Shown piece after piece: positions 28,529 through 37,533 of a stretch of 64,000 nucleotides of DNA (position 1 is its first letter; each line of letters starts with the position of its first letter). The notes under the pieces are model-generated. The model was given only the letters and a program-made list of their open reading frames with translations. It did no database searches and had not been told where the DNA came from. Location of the stretch: assembly GCA_024398515.1 (NCBI GenBank), contig JAKSIZ010000001.1, forward strand, positions 89,462-153,461. The letters run 5' to 3'. A program made the translations under genes and the position numbers. This DNA is from Bacteroidaceae bacterium (GTDB lineage: Bacteria > Bacteroidota > Bacteroidia > Bacteroidales > Bacteroidaceae).

Positions 28529-29575
28529 TTAGAACCTCAACTGCAACTGGGTTACCCAGCGACGAGTGATGCTGCCTTCGATTGGGTCCTTAAACTGGAA
28601 CAGCGACGAAATACGGCACTGTTTATGGAACCACCATTGCAAGCCAGCCGTATAGTTGCGCGTTGCATCAGAAATAAATATGTTCTTGTCGAAGTATTCA
28701 TAGTCAAGCACTACGTCAAGATTCTGCTTCTTTGGCAACTTGAACAGTCTCAACCACGCCTCAGCATATACACTATGCATCGGAGTACCATCGTTCCAAC
28801 CACGAATATATTCGCTTCGCAAGTAGAGAGGAGCAGTATTTGCTTCAACACCGATTGCCCAACGCTGACGTTTATAATCATCACCCGTCTTGAAGCAGCC
28901 GTATGGATCATCAGCAATAGCATGTCCTGTGCCGAGATATGCCGATGTCGAAACTGTGATATCTTTCGTTGGATTATAGTCGGCACGTAAAATTACATCC
29001 TTTTGCGTATTGTTTTCCGGCTGGTTTATGCCCGTTCCATTGAATACGCCAGCATAATAAGTCAAGTATTTATGCCCATCGGCAGCAGGAAAGGCACTAC
29101 CAGAAACCGTAAGACCGAAATCACGACCAACGTAATTGCCATAAACAGGATCACCGGCAACGCCGACCATGTAACGCATACCATCGTGGAAATAGATGTT
29201 ACCCATTGCCGTTGGAGAGATAGGGTTCTCAATAGTAAACGGAATCTTGTACTGACCGAACTTAACAACGAAAGCATCGTGGAACTTGTACTGTCCCCAA
29301 TACTCATGCAGGATTTTCTTTGTATCCTGCGATGCAGCATCAACCATCAGGAAGAAATCAAGCTTTGGAGTGATACGTGCATTTGCCATGAGGATGATTT
29401 TTTCAACCTTGAATCCATTTGTCTTCTCGCCACCATTATCTTCAACGGTGTATGTTGACAAACCGTATCCCATAAGATCCAGACGTGCGTTACCTACATC
29501 AATGTGAATGTCCTCTTGGCAGAATCCCATCAGCGGGAGCATTGCCAAAAGTGCGAAAAATCCTAATCTTTTCAT
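28529..29575 (-). CDS. OprP/OprO-like outer-membrane porin
   Basis: 348 residues: signal peptide (MKRLGFFALLAMLPLMGFCQ), then a beta-barrel with alternating aromatic strands and a terminal phenylalanine (TQLQLRF), as in outer-membrane porins. It resembles the phosphate-selective porin O/P family: GFKVEKIILMANARITPKLD, YWGQYKFHDAFVVKFGQYKIPF, and GVFNGTG. In Bacteroidetes these are general or anion-preferring pores. It follows uxaC by 62 nt, which includes a strong stem-loop, and precedes the IMPase gene by 14 nt. A role in letting uronates or other acidic sugars across the outer membrane is inference from position. Confidence 0.8.
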   Translation of the reverse strand: MKRLGFFALLAMLPLMGFCQEDIHIDVGNARLDLMGYGLSTYTVEDNGGEKTNGFKVEKIILMANARITPKLDFFLMVDAASQDTKKILHEYWGQYKFHDAFVVKFGQYKIPFTIENPISPTAMGNIYFHDGMRYMVGVAGDPVYGNYVGRDFGLTVSGSAFPAADGHKYLTYYAGVFNGTGINQPENNTQKDVILRADYNPTKDITVSTSAYLGTGHAIADDPYGCFKTGDDYKRQRWAIGVEANTAPLYLRSEYIRGWNDGTPMHSVYAEAWLRLFKLPKKQNLDVVLDYEYFDKNIFISDATRNYTAGLQWWFHKQCRISSLFQFKDPIEGSITRRWVTQLQLRF

Positions 29576-29594
29576 CTTTATGCCTTTTTTAATA

Positions 29595-29627
29595 GTCTAT
29601 ATACCCAGTGAGACTGGATATATAGAC
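29595..29627 (-). other. Intercistronic stem-loop between uxaC and the porin gene
   Basis: GTCTATATA and CCAGT pair with ACTGG and TATATAGAC around a GAG loop (14 bp, one internal mismatch). It lies 10 nt after the uxaC stop. No T-run follows in the direction of transcription, so mRNA processing or stability, or a protein-binding palindrome, is more likely than termination. Confidence 0.65.
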
Positions 29628-29637
29628 ACGTTATTTA

Positions 29638-31044
29638 TTAAAACTTGAAATAATTCTTTGCGTTATTGTAAGAGATATCCTGAACCATCTTTGCTAACTG
29701 ATCCATTTCTGTATCAGGTATCAAGCCGTTCTCAACATCGTTGCCAAGCAGGTTGCAAAGCAAACGACGGAAGTATTCGTGACGTGGATATGACAGGAAC
29801 GAACGTGAATCGGTCAACATTCCAACGAAACGACTCAGCAAGCCGAGCACTGAGAGAGCATTCATCTGACGTGTCATTCCGTCGAGTTGATCGTTGAACC
29901 ACCATCCTGAACCGAATTGAATCTTACCTGGGCATGAACCATCCTGGAAGTTGCCAAGCATTGTGGCAATGACTTCGTTGGCGCAAGGGTTCAATGTATA
30001 GAGGATTGTGCGCGTAAGCTTGCCCTCAGCGTTAAGGCGATTGAGGAACTTACTCATTGCACGTGCCGTTGTAAATTCACCGATTGAATCGAAACCAGTG
30101 TCAGGACCAAGCTGCTTGTACATCAAATCATTGTTGTCGCGGATTGCGCCATAATGGAATTGCTGTGTCCAATCAGCCTCTGCATCCATCTCGGCCATCT
30201 TGAAGAGGAAGCAATGTTTATACTGACGCTGCTCATAAACGCTCAGTTCCTTGCCGCTCATTGCCTTTGCAAAGATGGTCTCAATCTCTGCATCGGTGTA
30301 TGGTTCGTCGTAGAATTCTTCTATACCATGGTCGCTCAGGCGGCATCCCATAGAGTGGAAGAAGTCGTGACGTTTCTTCAATGCATCGAGCATATCCTTG
30401 AAAGTCGTGATAGTCACACCTGCAACTTCGCCCAACTGATTGACGTAAGCAGGGAACTCAGGTTTCTCTATGTTCATCGCCTTGTCTGGTCGCCATGCTG
30501 GAATCATCTTTACTTCAAAGCCGCTTTCTGCTGTCTGCTTGTGGTAACGAAGGTCATCAACTGGGTCGTCTGTAGTGCAAACACACTCCACATTATACCT
30601 ACGCATAAATCCACGAGCGGTATAGTTAGGGTCGTTGAGAAGTTTATCATTACACTCGTCGAATATCTCCTTTGCTGTTTCTGGCTTCAAGAGTTTGTTG
30701 ATACCAAAGGCTGTCTTGAGTTCAAGATGCGTCCAATGATACAATGGATTACGGAAAGTATAAGGCACAGTCTCTGCCCATTTCTCAAACTTTTCCCAGT
30801 CTGTAGTGTCCTTGCCAGTGCAATATCGTTCGTCAACGCCGTTTGTACGCATTGCTCTCCACTTATAGTGGTCGCCACCAAGCCATATTTCGGTGATTGA
30901 TTTGAACTTGTGGTCATCGGCAACCATCTTTGGAATCAAGTGACAGTGATAGTCGATAATTGGCATCTTTGCCGCATAATTGTGATACAATTCCTGTGCT
31001 GTTTTTGTTTCAAGCAGGAAGTTCTCATCCATGAACTTTTTCAT
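29638..31044 (-). CDS. uxaC: Uronate isomerase (glucuronate/galacturonate isomerase)
   Basis: Isomerises D-galacturonate to tagaturonate and D-glucuronate to fructuronate, the first step of uronate catabolism; fits the pectin-degrading genes elsewhere in the window. 468 residues, the usual size, amidohydrolase-superfamily fold. Visible motifs: MPIIDYHCHLIPK (metal His-x-His, residues 28-40), WLGGDHYKWRAMRTNGV, CTTDDPVDDLRYH (around 155-167) and the C-terminal SYPRHEYFRRLLCNLLG. First gene of the operon with porin and IMPase, with a full promoter. The next steps (UxaB/UxaA, KdgK/KdgA) are not in the window. Confidence 0.95.
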   Translation of the reverse strand: MKKFMDENFLLETKTAQELYHNYAAKMPIIDYHCHLIPKMVADDHKFKSITEIWLGGDHYKWRAMRTNGVDERYCTGKDTTDWEKFEKWAETVPYTFRNPLYHWTHLELKTAFGINKLLKPETAKEIFDECNDKLLNDPNYTARGFMRRYNVECVCTTDDPVDDLRYHKQTAESGFEVKMIPAWRPDKAMNIEKPEFPAYVNQLGEVAGVTITTFKDMLDALKKRHDFFHSMGCRLSDHGIEEFYDEPYTDAEIETIFAKAMSGKELSVYEQRQYKHCFLFKMAEMDAEADWTQQFHYGAIRDNNDLMYKQLGPDTGFDSIGEFTTARAMSKFLNRLNAEGKLTRTILYTLNPCANEVIATMLGNFQDGSCPGKIQFGSGWWFNDQLDGMTRQMNALSVLGLLSRFVGMLTDSRSFLSYPRHEYFRRLLCNLLGNDVENGLIPDTEMDQLAKMVQDISYNNAKNYFKF

Positions 31045-31098
31045 AATCCTCGTCTTTAATTATTAAGAATATTGTTACTATATTTATATTTCATGCTG

Positions 31099-31130
31099 CA
31101 AAAATAACAATAATTCATCAAATAATCAAA
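31099..31130 (-). promoter_or_regulatory. Promoter of the uxaC operon
   Basis: Minus strand TTTG (31130-31127), 20 nt, TATTTTTG (31106-31099): full consensus, about 55 nt before the uxaC start. Confidence 0.85.
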
Positions 31131-31170
31131 AAAAATGCCATTCTTTTCCTAAAATCAAAACGAAATTTAT

Positions 31171-31178
31171 TATCTTTG
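31171..31178 (+). promoter_or_regulatory. -7 box of pheS
   Basis: TATCTTTG, 31 nt before the pheS ATG at 31209. This placement rules out an upstream TTG start at 31176. The -33 region is poor. Confidence 0.68.
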
Positions 31179-31208
31179 CACCACGAAATAATAAAAATCC
31201 ACAATAAT

Positions 31209-32240
31209 ATGTTAGAGAAGATAGCACAATTACTCGAAGAAGTGAACGGTCTGACAGCCCAAAACGAAGAACAACTCGAAGCACTTCGATTGAAGTATCT
31301 AAGCAAAAAGGGCGAGATAAACAACCTTATGGCAGACTTCCGCAATGTGCCTGCAGAGCAGAAGAAAGAGGTCGGAATGAAGATAAACGAACTTAAGCAA
31401 ACTGCATTTGCAAAGATAAACGAACTCAAGGAACAATGCGAGTCCAAGGAATCAACAGACGAAAGTATTGACCTCACGCGCACTGCATACCCTGTCAACC
31501 TCGGTTCACGCCACCCGCTTACAATCGTAAAGAACGAGATAATCAACATCTTCGGTCGCATGGGATTCTCACTTGCCGAAGGTCCTGAAGTGGAAGACGA
31601 CCTCCACGTGTTCACAAAACTGAACTTTGCCGCCGACCATCCAGCACGCGACATGCAGGACACATTCTTCGTTGAGACCAATGAAGACGTAATCAAAAAC
31701 ATCATCCTTCGCACGCATACAAGTAGTGTACAGGCACGCGTGATGGAAAAGACGCAACCTCCTATCCGCGTCATCTGCCCAGGACGAGTATATCGCAACG
31801 AGGCAATCTCGGCTCGCGCACACTGTTTCTTCCATCAGATTGAAGGACTTTACATCGACAAGAATGTATCGTTCACCGACCTGAAGCAGGTACTCCTCAC
31901 GTTTGCACGCGAGATGTTCGGCAACGACACAAAGATACGCCTGCGCCCATCATACTTCCCATTCACCGAACCAAGTGCCGAAATGGACATTTCTTGCAAC
32001 ATCTGCGGCGGCAAGGGATGTGGATTCTGCAAGCACACAGGATGGGTAGAGATACTCGGTTGCGGAATGGTTGACCCTAACGTGCTCGAAGCATGTGGCA
32101 TCGACAGCAAGGAATACACAGGTTACGCATTCGGACTCGGCGTTGAGCGCATCACAAACCTCAAGTATCAAGTCAGCGACCTACGCATGTTCTCCGAAAA
32201 CGATGTCCGTTTCCTCGAAGAATTCACAGCAGCAAACTAA
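31209..32240 (+). CDS. pheS: Phenylalanyl-tRNA synthetase alpha subunit
   Basis: Catalytic subunit of the (alpha-beta)2 enzyme that charges tRNA-Phe. 343 residues from ATG 31209 (MLEKIAQLLEEVNG), beginning with the N-terminal tRNA-binding coiled coil. Class II motif 2 (CPGRVYRNEAISARAHCFFHQ) and motif 3 region (GFGLGVERI-like YAFGLGVERITNLKY) are visible, with FTEPSAEMD and GWVEILGCGMV lining the Phe site. The beta-subunit gene pheT is not adjacent; a strong terminator follows, so subunits are encoded apart. Confidence 0.97.
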   Translation: MLEKIAQLLEEVNGLTAQNEEQLEALRLKYLSKKGEINNLMADFRNVPAEQKKEVGMKINELKQTAFAKINELKEQCESKESTDESIDLTRTAYPVNLGSRHPLTIVKNEIINIFGRMGFSLAEGPEVEDDLHVFTKLNFAADHPARDMQDTFFVETNEDVIKNIILRTHTSSVQARVMEKTQPPIRVICPGRVYRNEAISARAHCFFHQIEGLYIDKNVSFTDLKQVLLTFAREMFGNDTKIRLRPSYFPFTEPSAEMDISCNICGGKGCGFCKHTGWVEILGCGMVDPNVLEACGIDSKEYTGYAFGLGVERITNLKYQVSDLRMFSENDVRFLEEFTAAN

Positions 32241-32279
32241 TTGTAGGAGCAAAGCAAAACAAGCACTCGACAACATTAC

Positions 32280-32329
32280 AGATGCACTCGCAACACATAA
32301 TAATAAGGTGTGGCGAGTGCATCTTTTTT
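32280..32329 (+). terminator. Terminator of pheS
   Basis: GATGCACTCGC (32281-32291) pairs perfectly with GCGAGTGCATC (32313-32323), extended by ACAC/GTGT inside, followed by six T (32324-32329). Confidence 0.92.
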
Positions 32330-32352
32330 GCACCCAAAACGCTAAATGTCTG

Positions 32353-34746
32353 CTACTGCTTCACATTGACGTCAAGTTGTGGGAATGGGATTTGGATGTT
32401 GTGGGCGTTGAGGGCATCATAGACGACCTCACGGATGCGGCTCTTTGCTACGGTTTGCTGCAAGACACGAACCCAGCATACGACCTTGAGGTCAACACTG
32501 CTTTCGCCAAAATCAACAAACAATACGCTGACACCTCTGCCCTTGTCGATGATTAACTTGTCTTCGCCTTCCATTTTATCTATCAATGCATTCACGGCAT
32601 CAATGATTATGCGTTCACACTCGTGGACATTTGTACCGTATGCCACGCCTATTGGCAGGGTGATAAGTTCCCAACCATGGTTCTTGGTCAGGTTCTTATA
32701 GTTCTTTGTGAAGAGCTGAGAGTTCTGGAATGCAATGACAGAACCGTCGATAGCCTCAATCATTGTCGAGGTATAGTTCATATCCTCTACCCTTCCGCGA
32801 ATGCCGTCGATCTCGATCATGTCGCCTATGTGTATGCGACCTGTCATAAGCGAAATGCCGTAATAGATGTTTTCGAGTATGTCCTTCGACGCAAAACCGA
32901 CGCCAGTTGCAAGTCCTCCCGAGATTACTACAAGCCATGTGTTGCCCACACCGAGCAGATTCATCACTATGACTATGTATATTGCCCAGATGAGAATCTT
33001 CAATGCGTTGGTTCCCATGACCGCCTTGTTGCGTTCCATGCCCTTTGAGTTTTTCTTGTCGAAATGGAGTTGCAGCACTCGTTTCGCCACATTGAATATG
33101 TAACTGAACAGGAAGTATAGCGCCAAGACTTGCACTATGCGCAGCATACTGAGGTGAAGATTCTTCTGATTCACGAAGTCGTAAGTGAAGATTCCCTTGC
33201 ATAGGTCGGTCAACTCGAACACTCCTGCAGCCCAATATACCGAAAGAAGTACCGACATAACGCCGAGTATAGGCAGCACGGCAGCCTTAATAAAGCCGTA
33301 GAGCCACGTCTTTGTGATTGGTGCATTAGGGCCGAAATGTTTCTTGCCATAGCTTACGAGCAGCTTATACAGGAATGTTATCGTAAGGATACATGTCAAT
33401 TGCATTATCCACCAGATGAGTACCTGAACGCTGAGCAACGTGTATCCTACCCAAGAACTTACGACCGAGAAGATGAAAACGATGAGCGTAATCCAGCTGT
33501 ACGTGCGGTCTTCACGTTTCAATCCACGTTCCAACTTGCGTATAATATACCATTGCCACAACGTAAACACTATAAGTACCGGAGGGAAAATAAGGTTTAC
33601 AAGCACATTAGGAATGAGTATGATGCGGATAATGATTACGAACAAACCCATGATTGTGATTGGCATATACACCTTAAATCCGTCTCTTATCTGGTCGCCG
33701 TCAAGGCGTATGAGCAGCGAGACGAGTATTACGCTCAGCAACCACGCATACTCTACCAGCAGCCCAGAAGCCATAATGATGAAGTTTTGCGCCAATACAG
33801 CCTTTATTATTGCGAGTATTATGGCAAACGTGATAACCGTCGAAGCCATGATGATACACGCACGTTTCTTCAGGAACTCCTCTGATGTAAGGCTCTCAGG
33901 AAGCCATTTCCTGCGTGCAAGCATAGGCATGAGTATCCTGATGAGCAGTATGTTGAGCAGCGATGCAACGATACCATAGAAGATAATGATAATAAAAAGT
34001 CCTATAATGAAGTTGCCTCCCCACTGGCTTTGAAGGTTTGAACCATGCAAATACTTCGTGCGAACCGACGATACTGCCATCTTCCAGTACATCGGAAAGT
34101 TCTTCAATATGGCGAGATAGTTGTTGTCGCCGTTGACAAATATGTTTCTCTGCAGGGCATCATATCTTTCCTTGGCATACAGATGCTGCACCTGCAGGCG
34201 TTCCTTCACGGCATTGTTGTTCTCAATGTCGTCCTTATACGACGCTAAATTGCTTTGCAGTTGTCGCTGAATTGCCGTTGCAAGCGTCAGGCATACGCTG
34301 CGATTTAGCCTGCCTTCTTCCGAAAGGAGCTTCTTTGGCATCATCTGAAGGCTGGCAATGAGTCCGTCGTAGCGTTCTATCTCGGTCTCATGCATCTGTA
34401 TTATCTTGTCGAAAGGCATGCTGCTGCGTTGGAACTCCTCCCACAGATTGGTTGCTTCGTTGCACGCATACGTCAGGTCGAACACGTAGTCATACTGCTG
34501 CGAATAGAGCATCAGGGCGTTTTGGTTGCTCTTCTTCATCGTTGCTATGAGAGCATCCTTGGCCTGTTCGCTACGCATCTTCGACATTCCCGACCTTCGT
34601 TGCTGCTCCTGATAGTTCTGCGTCAGTTCACTGCGAAGTATCTTCAGTGTCTGCTCAAGGTTTGCTTCCTTCAATACTGCGTGGACCGGCACGGCAATGA
34701 CTGCAAGAATCAGCGATATTATAACGGCAAGTAATCTTCTGTTCAT
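32353..34746 (-). CDS. MscS-family mechanosensitive channel with large N-terminal region
   Basis: About 797 residues from the ATG at 34746 (MNRRLLAVIISLILAV); the ATG at 34761 lies at the predicted transcript start and is less likely. Layout: signal peptide, periplasmic coiled-coil region (about 25-230), around ten membrane segments (240-600), and the C-terminal MscS core: pore helix and beta domain with VVISGGLATGVGFASKDILENIYYG, IHIGDMIEIDGIRGRVEDMNYTST split over about 640-680, and YGTNVHECERIIIDAV. This resembles the large MscK/MscM-type channels rather than simple MscS. Function: release of osmolytes on hypo-osmotic shock, inner membrane. Single gene. Confidence 0.9.
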   Translation of the reverse strand: MNRRLLAVIISLILAVIAVPVHAVLKEANLEQTLKILRSELTQNYQEQQRRSGMSKMRSEQAKDALIATMKKSNQNALMLYSQQYDYVFDLTYACNEATNLWEEFQRSSMPFDKIIQMHETEIERYDGLIASLQMMPKKLLSEEGRLNRSVCLTLATAIQRQLQSNLASYKDDIENNNAVKERLQVQHLYAKERYDALQRNIFVNGDNNYLAILKNFPMYWKMAVSSVRTKYLHGSNLQSQWGGNFIIGLFIIIIFYGIVASLLNILLIRILMPMLARRKWLPESLTSEEFLKKRACIIMASTVITFAIILAIIKAVLAQNFIIMASGLLVEYAWLLSVILVSLLIRLDGDQIRDGFKVYMPITIMGLFVIIIRIILIPNVLVNLIFPPVLIVFTLWQWYIIRKLERGLKREDRTYSWITLIVFIFSVVSSWVGYTLLSVQVLIWWIMQLTCILTITFLYKLLVSYGKKHFGPNAPITKTWLYGFIKAAVLPILGVMSVLLSVYWAAGVFELTDLCKGIFTYDFVNQKNLHLSMLRIVQVLALYFLFSYIFNVAKRVLQLHFDKKNSKGMERNKAVMGTNALKILIWAIYIVIVMNLLGVGNTWLVVISGGLATGVGFASKDILENIYYGISLMTGRIHIGDMIEIDGIRGRVEDMNYTSTMIEAIDGSVIAFQNSQLFTKNYKNLTKNHGWELITLPIGVAYGTNVHECERIIIDAVNALIDKMEGEDKLIIDKGRGVSVLFVDFGESSVDLKVVCWVRVLQQTVAKSRIREVVYDALNAHNIQIPFPQLDVNVKQ

Positions 34747-34769
34747 AACCTTTAATTTCATTTTCGCTA

Positions 34770-34798
34770 CAAAGATAAGGAAAATTTACTATTTACAA
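34770..34798 (-). promoter_or_regulatory. Promoter of the mscS-type gene, in a TTTACAA repeat tract
   Basis: Minus strand TTG (34798-34796), 18 nt, TATCTTTG (34777-34770). Immediately upstream, 34787-34826 consists of tandem TTTACAA-type 7-nt units on the plus strand. The promoter-proximal unit supplies the -33 TTG. Confidence 0.68.
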
Positions 34799-34868
34799 TT
34801 TACAATTTACAATTTATTTACAATTTACGTGTATTTTATCTCGGTTTAAGCATTGAGTTTCGCAACTC

Positions 34869-34968
34869 GAACGCTTGATGTTTTGAGGACGAACGCTTAA
34901 CTCGAAAAAAAGTTGTACAACTTTCGTCTGAATGTTGTACAACTTTCGCGCGAAAGTTGTACAACTTT
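34869..34968. repeat. Triple-palindrome element D (GTTGTACAAC core)
   Basis: Units AAAGTTGTACAACTTT (34909-34924), AATGTTGTACAACTTT (34931-34946) and AAAGTTGTACAACTTT (34953-34968): 16-nt palindromes, period 22, again exactly 6 nt apart. The left flank GGACGAACGCTTAACTCGAAAA (within 34887-34908) matches that of elements A, B, C and F; a matching right arm is not evident. It lies between the divergent mscS-type and symporter promoters. Confidence 0.85.
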
Positions 34969-35078
34969 TTTCACCCCCAACAGAACATGCTGTAGAGGGG
35001 TATCGCACGACTGTCAAAAACCATACGCAGAACCATAAAAAAATAGTAATTCGTAAATCATAAACAGTAAATTTTTAT

Positions 35079-35086
35079 TACCTTTG
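35079..35086 (+). promoter_or_regulatory. -7 box of the bile acid:sodium symporter-family gene
   Basis: TACCTTTG, 28 nt before the ATG; -33 region weak. Confidence 0.65.
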
Positions 35087-35113
35087 CATTGCGAAACGGA
35101 ATGACAATAAAAA

Positions 35114-35962
35114 ATGAATACTATTTGGATCGTACTGCCAATTTTGACAGTTTTAATGTTTGAGTTAGGACTTAACTTGAAGTGGAACGACTTCAAACTG
35201 TTTCGCAATCGTCCCAAGCCTGTGATTGCCGGACTTGTAGGCCAAATCATTCTCTTGCCTCTCATAGCCTACCTGCTATGCTGGGCAATGCACCTGCCAC
35301 CACTGTTCGTGATAGGTTTTGTACTAATTGCATGCTCGCCTGGCGGCAGTTCATCGAACGTTTTCTCAATGCTTGCCAAAGGCGACGTGGCACTATCAGT
35401 GTCGCTCACGGCTTGTTCAAGCATCATCACAATGTTTACCATCCCTGTCGTCATGGGACTTGTCTGTTCTTCCACCCTCGGCGAAGCGGTTGACATCCAC
35501 CTCCCTGTAGGCAAATTGCTGATGCAAAACATTGTACTGATGTTCGTTCCTATCATTATAGGCATCTTTGTGCGCAAGTCATTCAGCAATGCAGCCGACA
35601 AGATTCACAAGGTTCTCTCGAAGGTTGCATTCCCCGCACTGATACTTTTGGCATCGGTTTTCTTCATCCAGAACAAGCAAGCCATCATCGACAACTTCAT
35701 GCAACTCGGTGTTGCAGCAACGTTGTTGCTCATATTCGCACTGCTTGCAGGAGGGCTGATATCACGTTGCATCAGACTTTCCGGCAAGGAACGCCGCACA
35801 ATAATTATAGAAATAGGAATGCAGAATGCAGCACAAGCCATTGCCGTAGCATCGTCACCATTCGTATTCGGCAATGACATAATAGCTATCCCCGCCATCA
35901 TCTACGCCTTGATGATGAACGTCGTGCTGCTAATCTATGTAGGAATAGTAAAAAGGCGTTAA
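35114..35962 (+). CDS. Bile acid:sodium symporter (BASS) family transporter
   Basis: 282 residues with about nine or ten membrane helices. Family signatures: FELGLNLKWNDFKLF near 13-28 and the LIACSPGGSSSNVFSMLAKG segment near 73-92, which forms the sodium site in BASS proteins, plus QNAAQAIAVASSPFVF near the C-terminus. In bacteria this family takes up various organic anions (bile acids, pantothenate, pyruvate, keto acids) with sodium; the true substrate here cannot be told. Inner membrane. Single gene with its own promoter. Confidence 0.87.
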   Translation: MNTIWIVLPILTVLMFELGLNLKWNDFKLFRNRPKPVIAGLVGQIILLPLIAYLLCWAMHLPPLFVIGFVLIACSPGGSSSNVFSMLAKGDVALSVSLTACSSIITMFTIPVVMGLVCSSTLGEAVDIHLPVGKLLMQNIVLMFVPIIIGIFVRKSFSNAADKIHKVLSKVAFPALILLASVFFIQNKQAIIDNFMQLGVAATLLLIFALLAGGLISRCIRLSGKERRTIIIEIGMQNAAQAIAVASSPFVFGNDIIAIPAIIYALMMNVVLLIYVGIVKRR

Positions 35963-35963
35963 C

Positions 35964-36000
35964 AAAAAAAGCCGAGATTTCGACTTCTCAAAATCTCGGC
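35964..36000 (-). terminator. Terminator of the GH28 gene (proximal to the symporter)
   Basis: GCCGAGATTT (35971-35980) pairs with AAATCTCGGC (35991-36000); on the minus strand it is followed by seven T (35970-35964), so it fits termination of the leftward GH28 transcript. Confidence 0.75.
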
Positions 36001-36012
36001 AAAGCAAAAAAA

Positions 36013-36052
36013 AATCGAGATCTCGAATACTCGTAATCTCGAAATCTCGATA
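36013..36052 (-). terminator. TCGA-rich hairpin 3, second terminator of the GH28 gene
   Basis: ATCGAGAT (36013-36020) pairs with ATCTCGAT (36045-36052), with internal ATCTCGAAATCTCG repeats; on the minus strand nine T follow. Together with the stem at 35971 it makes a tandem terminator 30-110 nt after the GH28 stop. Confidence 0.7.
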
Positions 36053-36079
36053 AAAAAAGAAAAAAAATCCGCAATTTTT

Positions 36080-37495
36080 TCACCTTCCTGGCGCAAAACC
36101 AGGGATAGTCACCTTATTGTCCGACGGCTCGAACCTGTCATATACAATATCCTTCAACGACAGATTGCGGACATTCTCGACGTTCGACACAAACTTGCAA
36201 ACCTCACCAACGTGAACATCCTCAATGGTTACGCCGTCAATCTCGTCGCGACTGTCACCCCTGAGTTCAAACACAGCATCCGTCTGCAAAGCCTTGGCAT
36301 GGCGAATGGCTATGTTGCGTATCCTTGTTATCTTCGTCTCAAATGTTGGGACTATATCTCTCCATTGATACAACACGTCGGTATCAATCTCAAACACACG
36401 CAGCATCTTTGTTGCCGAGACGTTCTCCACCGTGATGTCTTCCACGAAACCACCCCTGCGATGATTTGTCTTTATGTAGAACAGACGATAGACCTGATCC
36501 GATGAGTTGCAGTCGTGCATATAAATCCTGCGCACGCCACCAGACATCTCACTTCCTATGCCCAACAAACAATGCCCCTTTACAATCTGGCAGTTCCTCA
36601 CTACAACATCCTGTGTAGGCATGTTTAATCGCCATCCGTCCTGATTGCGACCAGCCTTCAGCACCACGGCATCGTCACCCTGGTCGAACTTGCAATCCTC
36701 TACAACCACATGCTGAGTCATCTCCAAGTCTATGCCGTCGTTGTTGTGGCCGTGGGCATAAACGTCAAGCCCATGAGCCCAAACGTCCTTGCACATGAAC
36801 GTATGTATTGTCCAAAACGGACTTTCACGTATCTTGAAATTAGCAAGCTGCACATTCGTGCATCGATTGAAATGTATCAGGTGCGGACGCATACACACAC
36901 CTTCCACTTCCATGTGGCGATACTCCACAGGCACATTCGTAGAACACATGGCATACAACTGACGTGTGGCTTGTATGTGCGTATCGGGACGGTCGAACCA
37001 TTTACGCCAGAAGTCCATCCTCGGTGCAAGCGTACCAGTACCTGTTATTGCAATATTCTCACACCCGGAAGCATAGAGCAATGGCGATATGTTCATACAC
37101 TCAGCACCCTCCCATGAGGTTTGGACAGCAGGATAATACAGTTTCACGTCGTCGCTGAACACGAGCCTTGCCCCTTCGCTCAGATATAGGTTGCAGTTAC
37201 TCTTAAAATGAACAGGACCAGTCAACCATTCACCTTCAGGCACCACCACCCTACCACCGCCTGCTTTATTGCAGGCAGTCATAGCCTTTTCTATCGCGGC
37301 AGTAGTAGCAACAACATTTCCCTTCTTCGCACCGTATTTTACAATCGAGAAGTCACGATTCGGAAAGTCGTACATCTTCAAAGGTTCAAAGCCGTATGGT
37401 GACTCTGCTGCCGTAACCATAGTCTCAGCCATAATAGTAGTATTGTGTAACAATGCCACACAGAATAAGATAGTAAATAATAGATGTTTTTTCAT
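36080..37495 (-). CDS. GH28 polygalacturonase-family enzyme
   Basis: Secreted pectin hydrolase, 471 residues, signal peptide (1 to about 23). Right-handed beta-helix with the family catalytic set: NNDGID (251-256), QGDDAVVLK (Asp274, Asp275) and GHCLLGIGSEMSGG (His308; GHC in place of the commoner GHG), then an RxxxxIK segment (RLFYIKTNHRRGG). Likely acts on galacturonan or a substituted pectin. It follows the TonB-dependent receptor gene by 38 nt, so uptake and hydrolysis are probably expressed together; uronate products would go to UxaC. Confidence 0.92.
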   Translation of the reverse strand: MKKHLLFTILFCVALLHNTTIMAETMVTAAESPYGFEPLKMYDFPNRDFSIVKYGAKKGNVVATTAAIEKAMTACNKAGGGRVVVPEGEWLTGPVHFKSNCNLYLSEGARLVFSDDVKLYYPAVQTSWEGAECMNISPLLYASGCENIAITGTGTLAPRMDFWRKWFDRPDTHIQATRQLYAMCSTNVPVEYRHMEVEGVCMRPHLIHFNRCTNVQLANFKIRESPFWTIHTFMCKDVWAHGLDVYAHGHNNDGIDLEMTQHVVVEDCKFDQGDDAVVLKAGRNQDGWRLNMPTQDVVVRNCQIVKGHCLLGIGSEMSGGVRRIYMHDCNSSDQVYRLFYIKTNHRRGGFVEDITVENVSATKMLRVFEIDTDVLYQWRDIVPTFETKITRIRNIAIRHAKALQTDAVFELRGDSRDEIDGVTIEDVHVGEVCKFVSNVENVRNLSLKDIVYDRFEPSDNKVTIPGFAPGR

Positions 37496-37533
37496 AATTT
37501 TTGAGGTTTAGATTTATACAATTAATTTAAAGT

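Noticed and set aside
34787-34826. Phase-variable repeat controlling the mscS-type promoter
   Set aside because: The TTTACAA units lie upstream; adding or removing units leaves the promoter-proximal -33 and its spacing unchanged.
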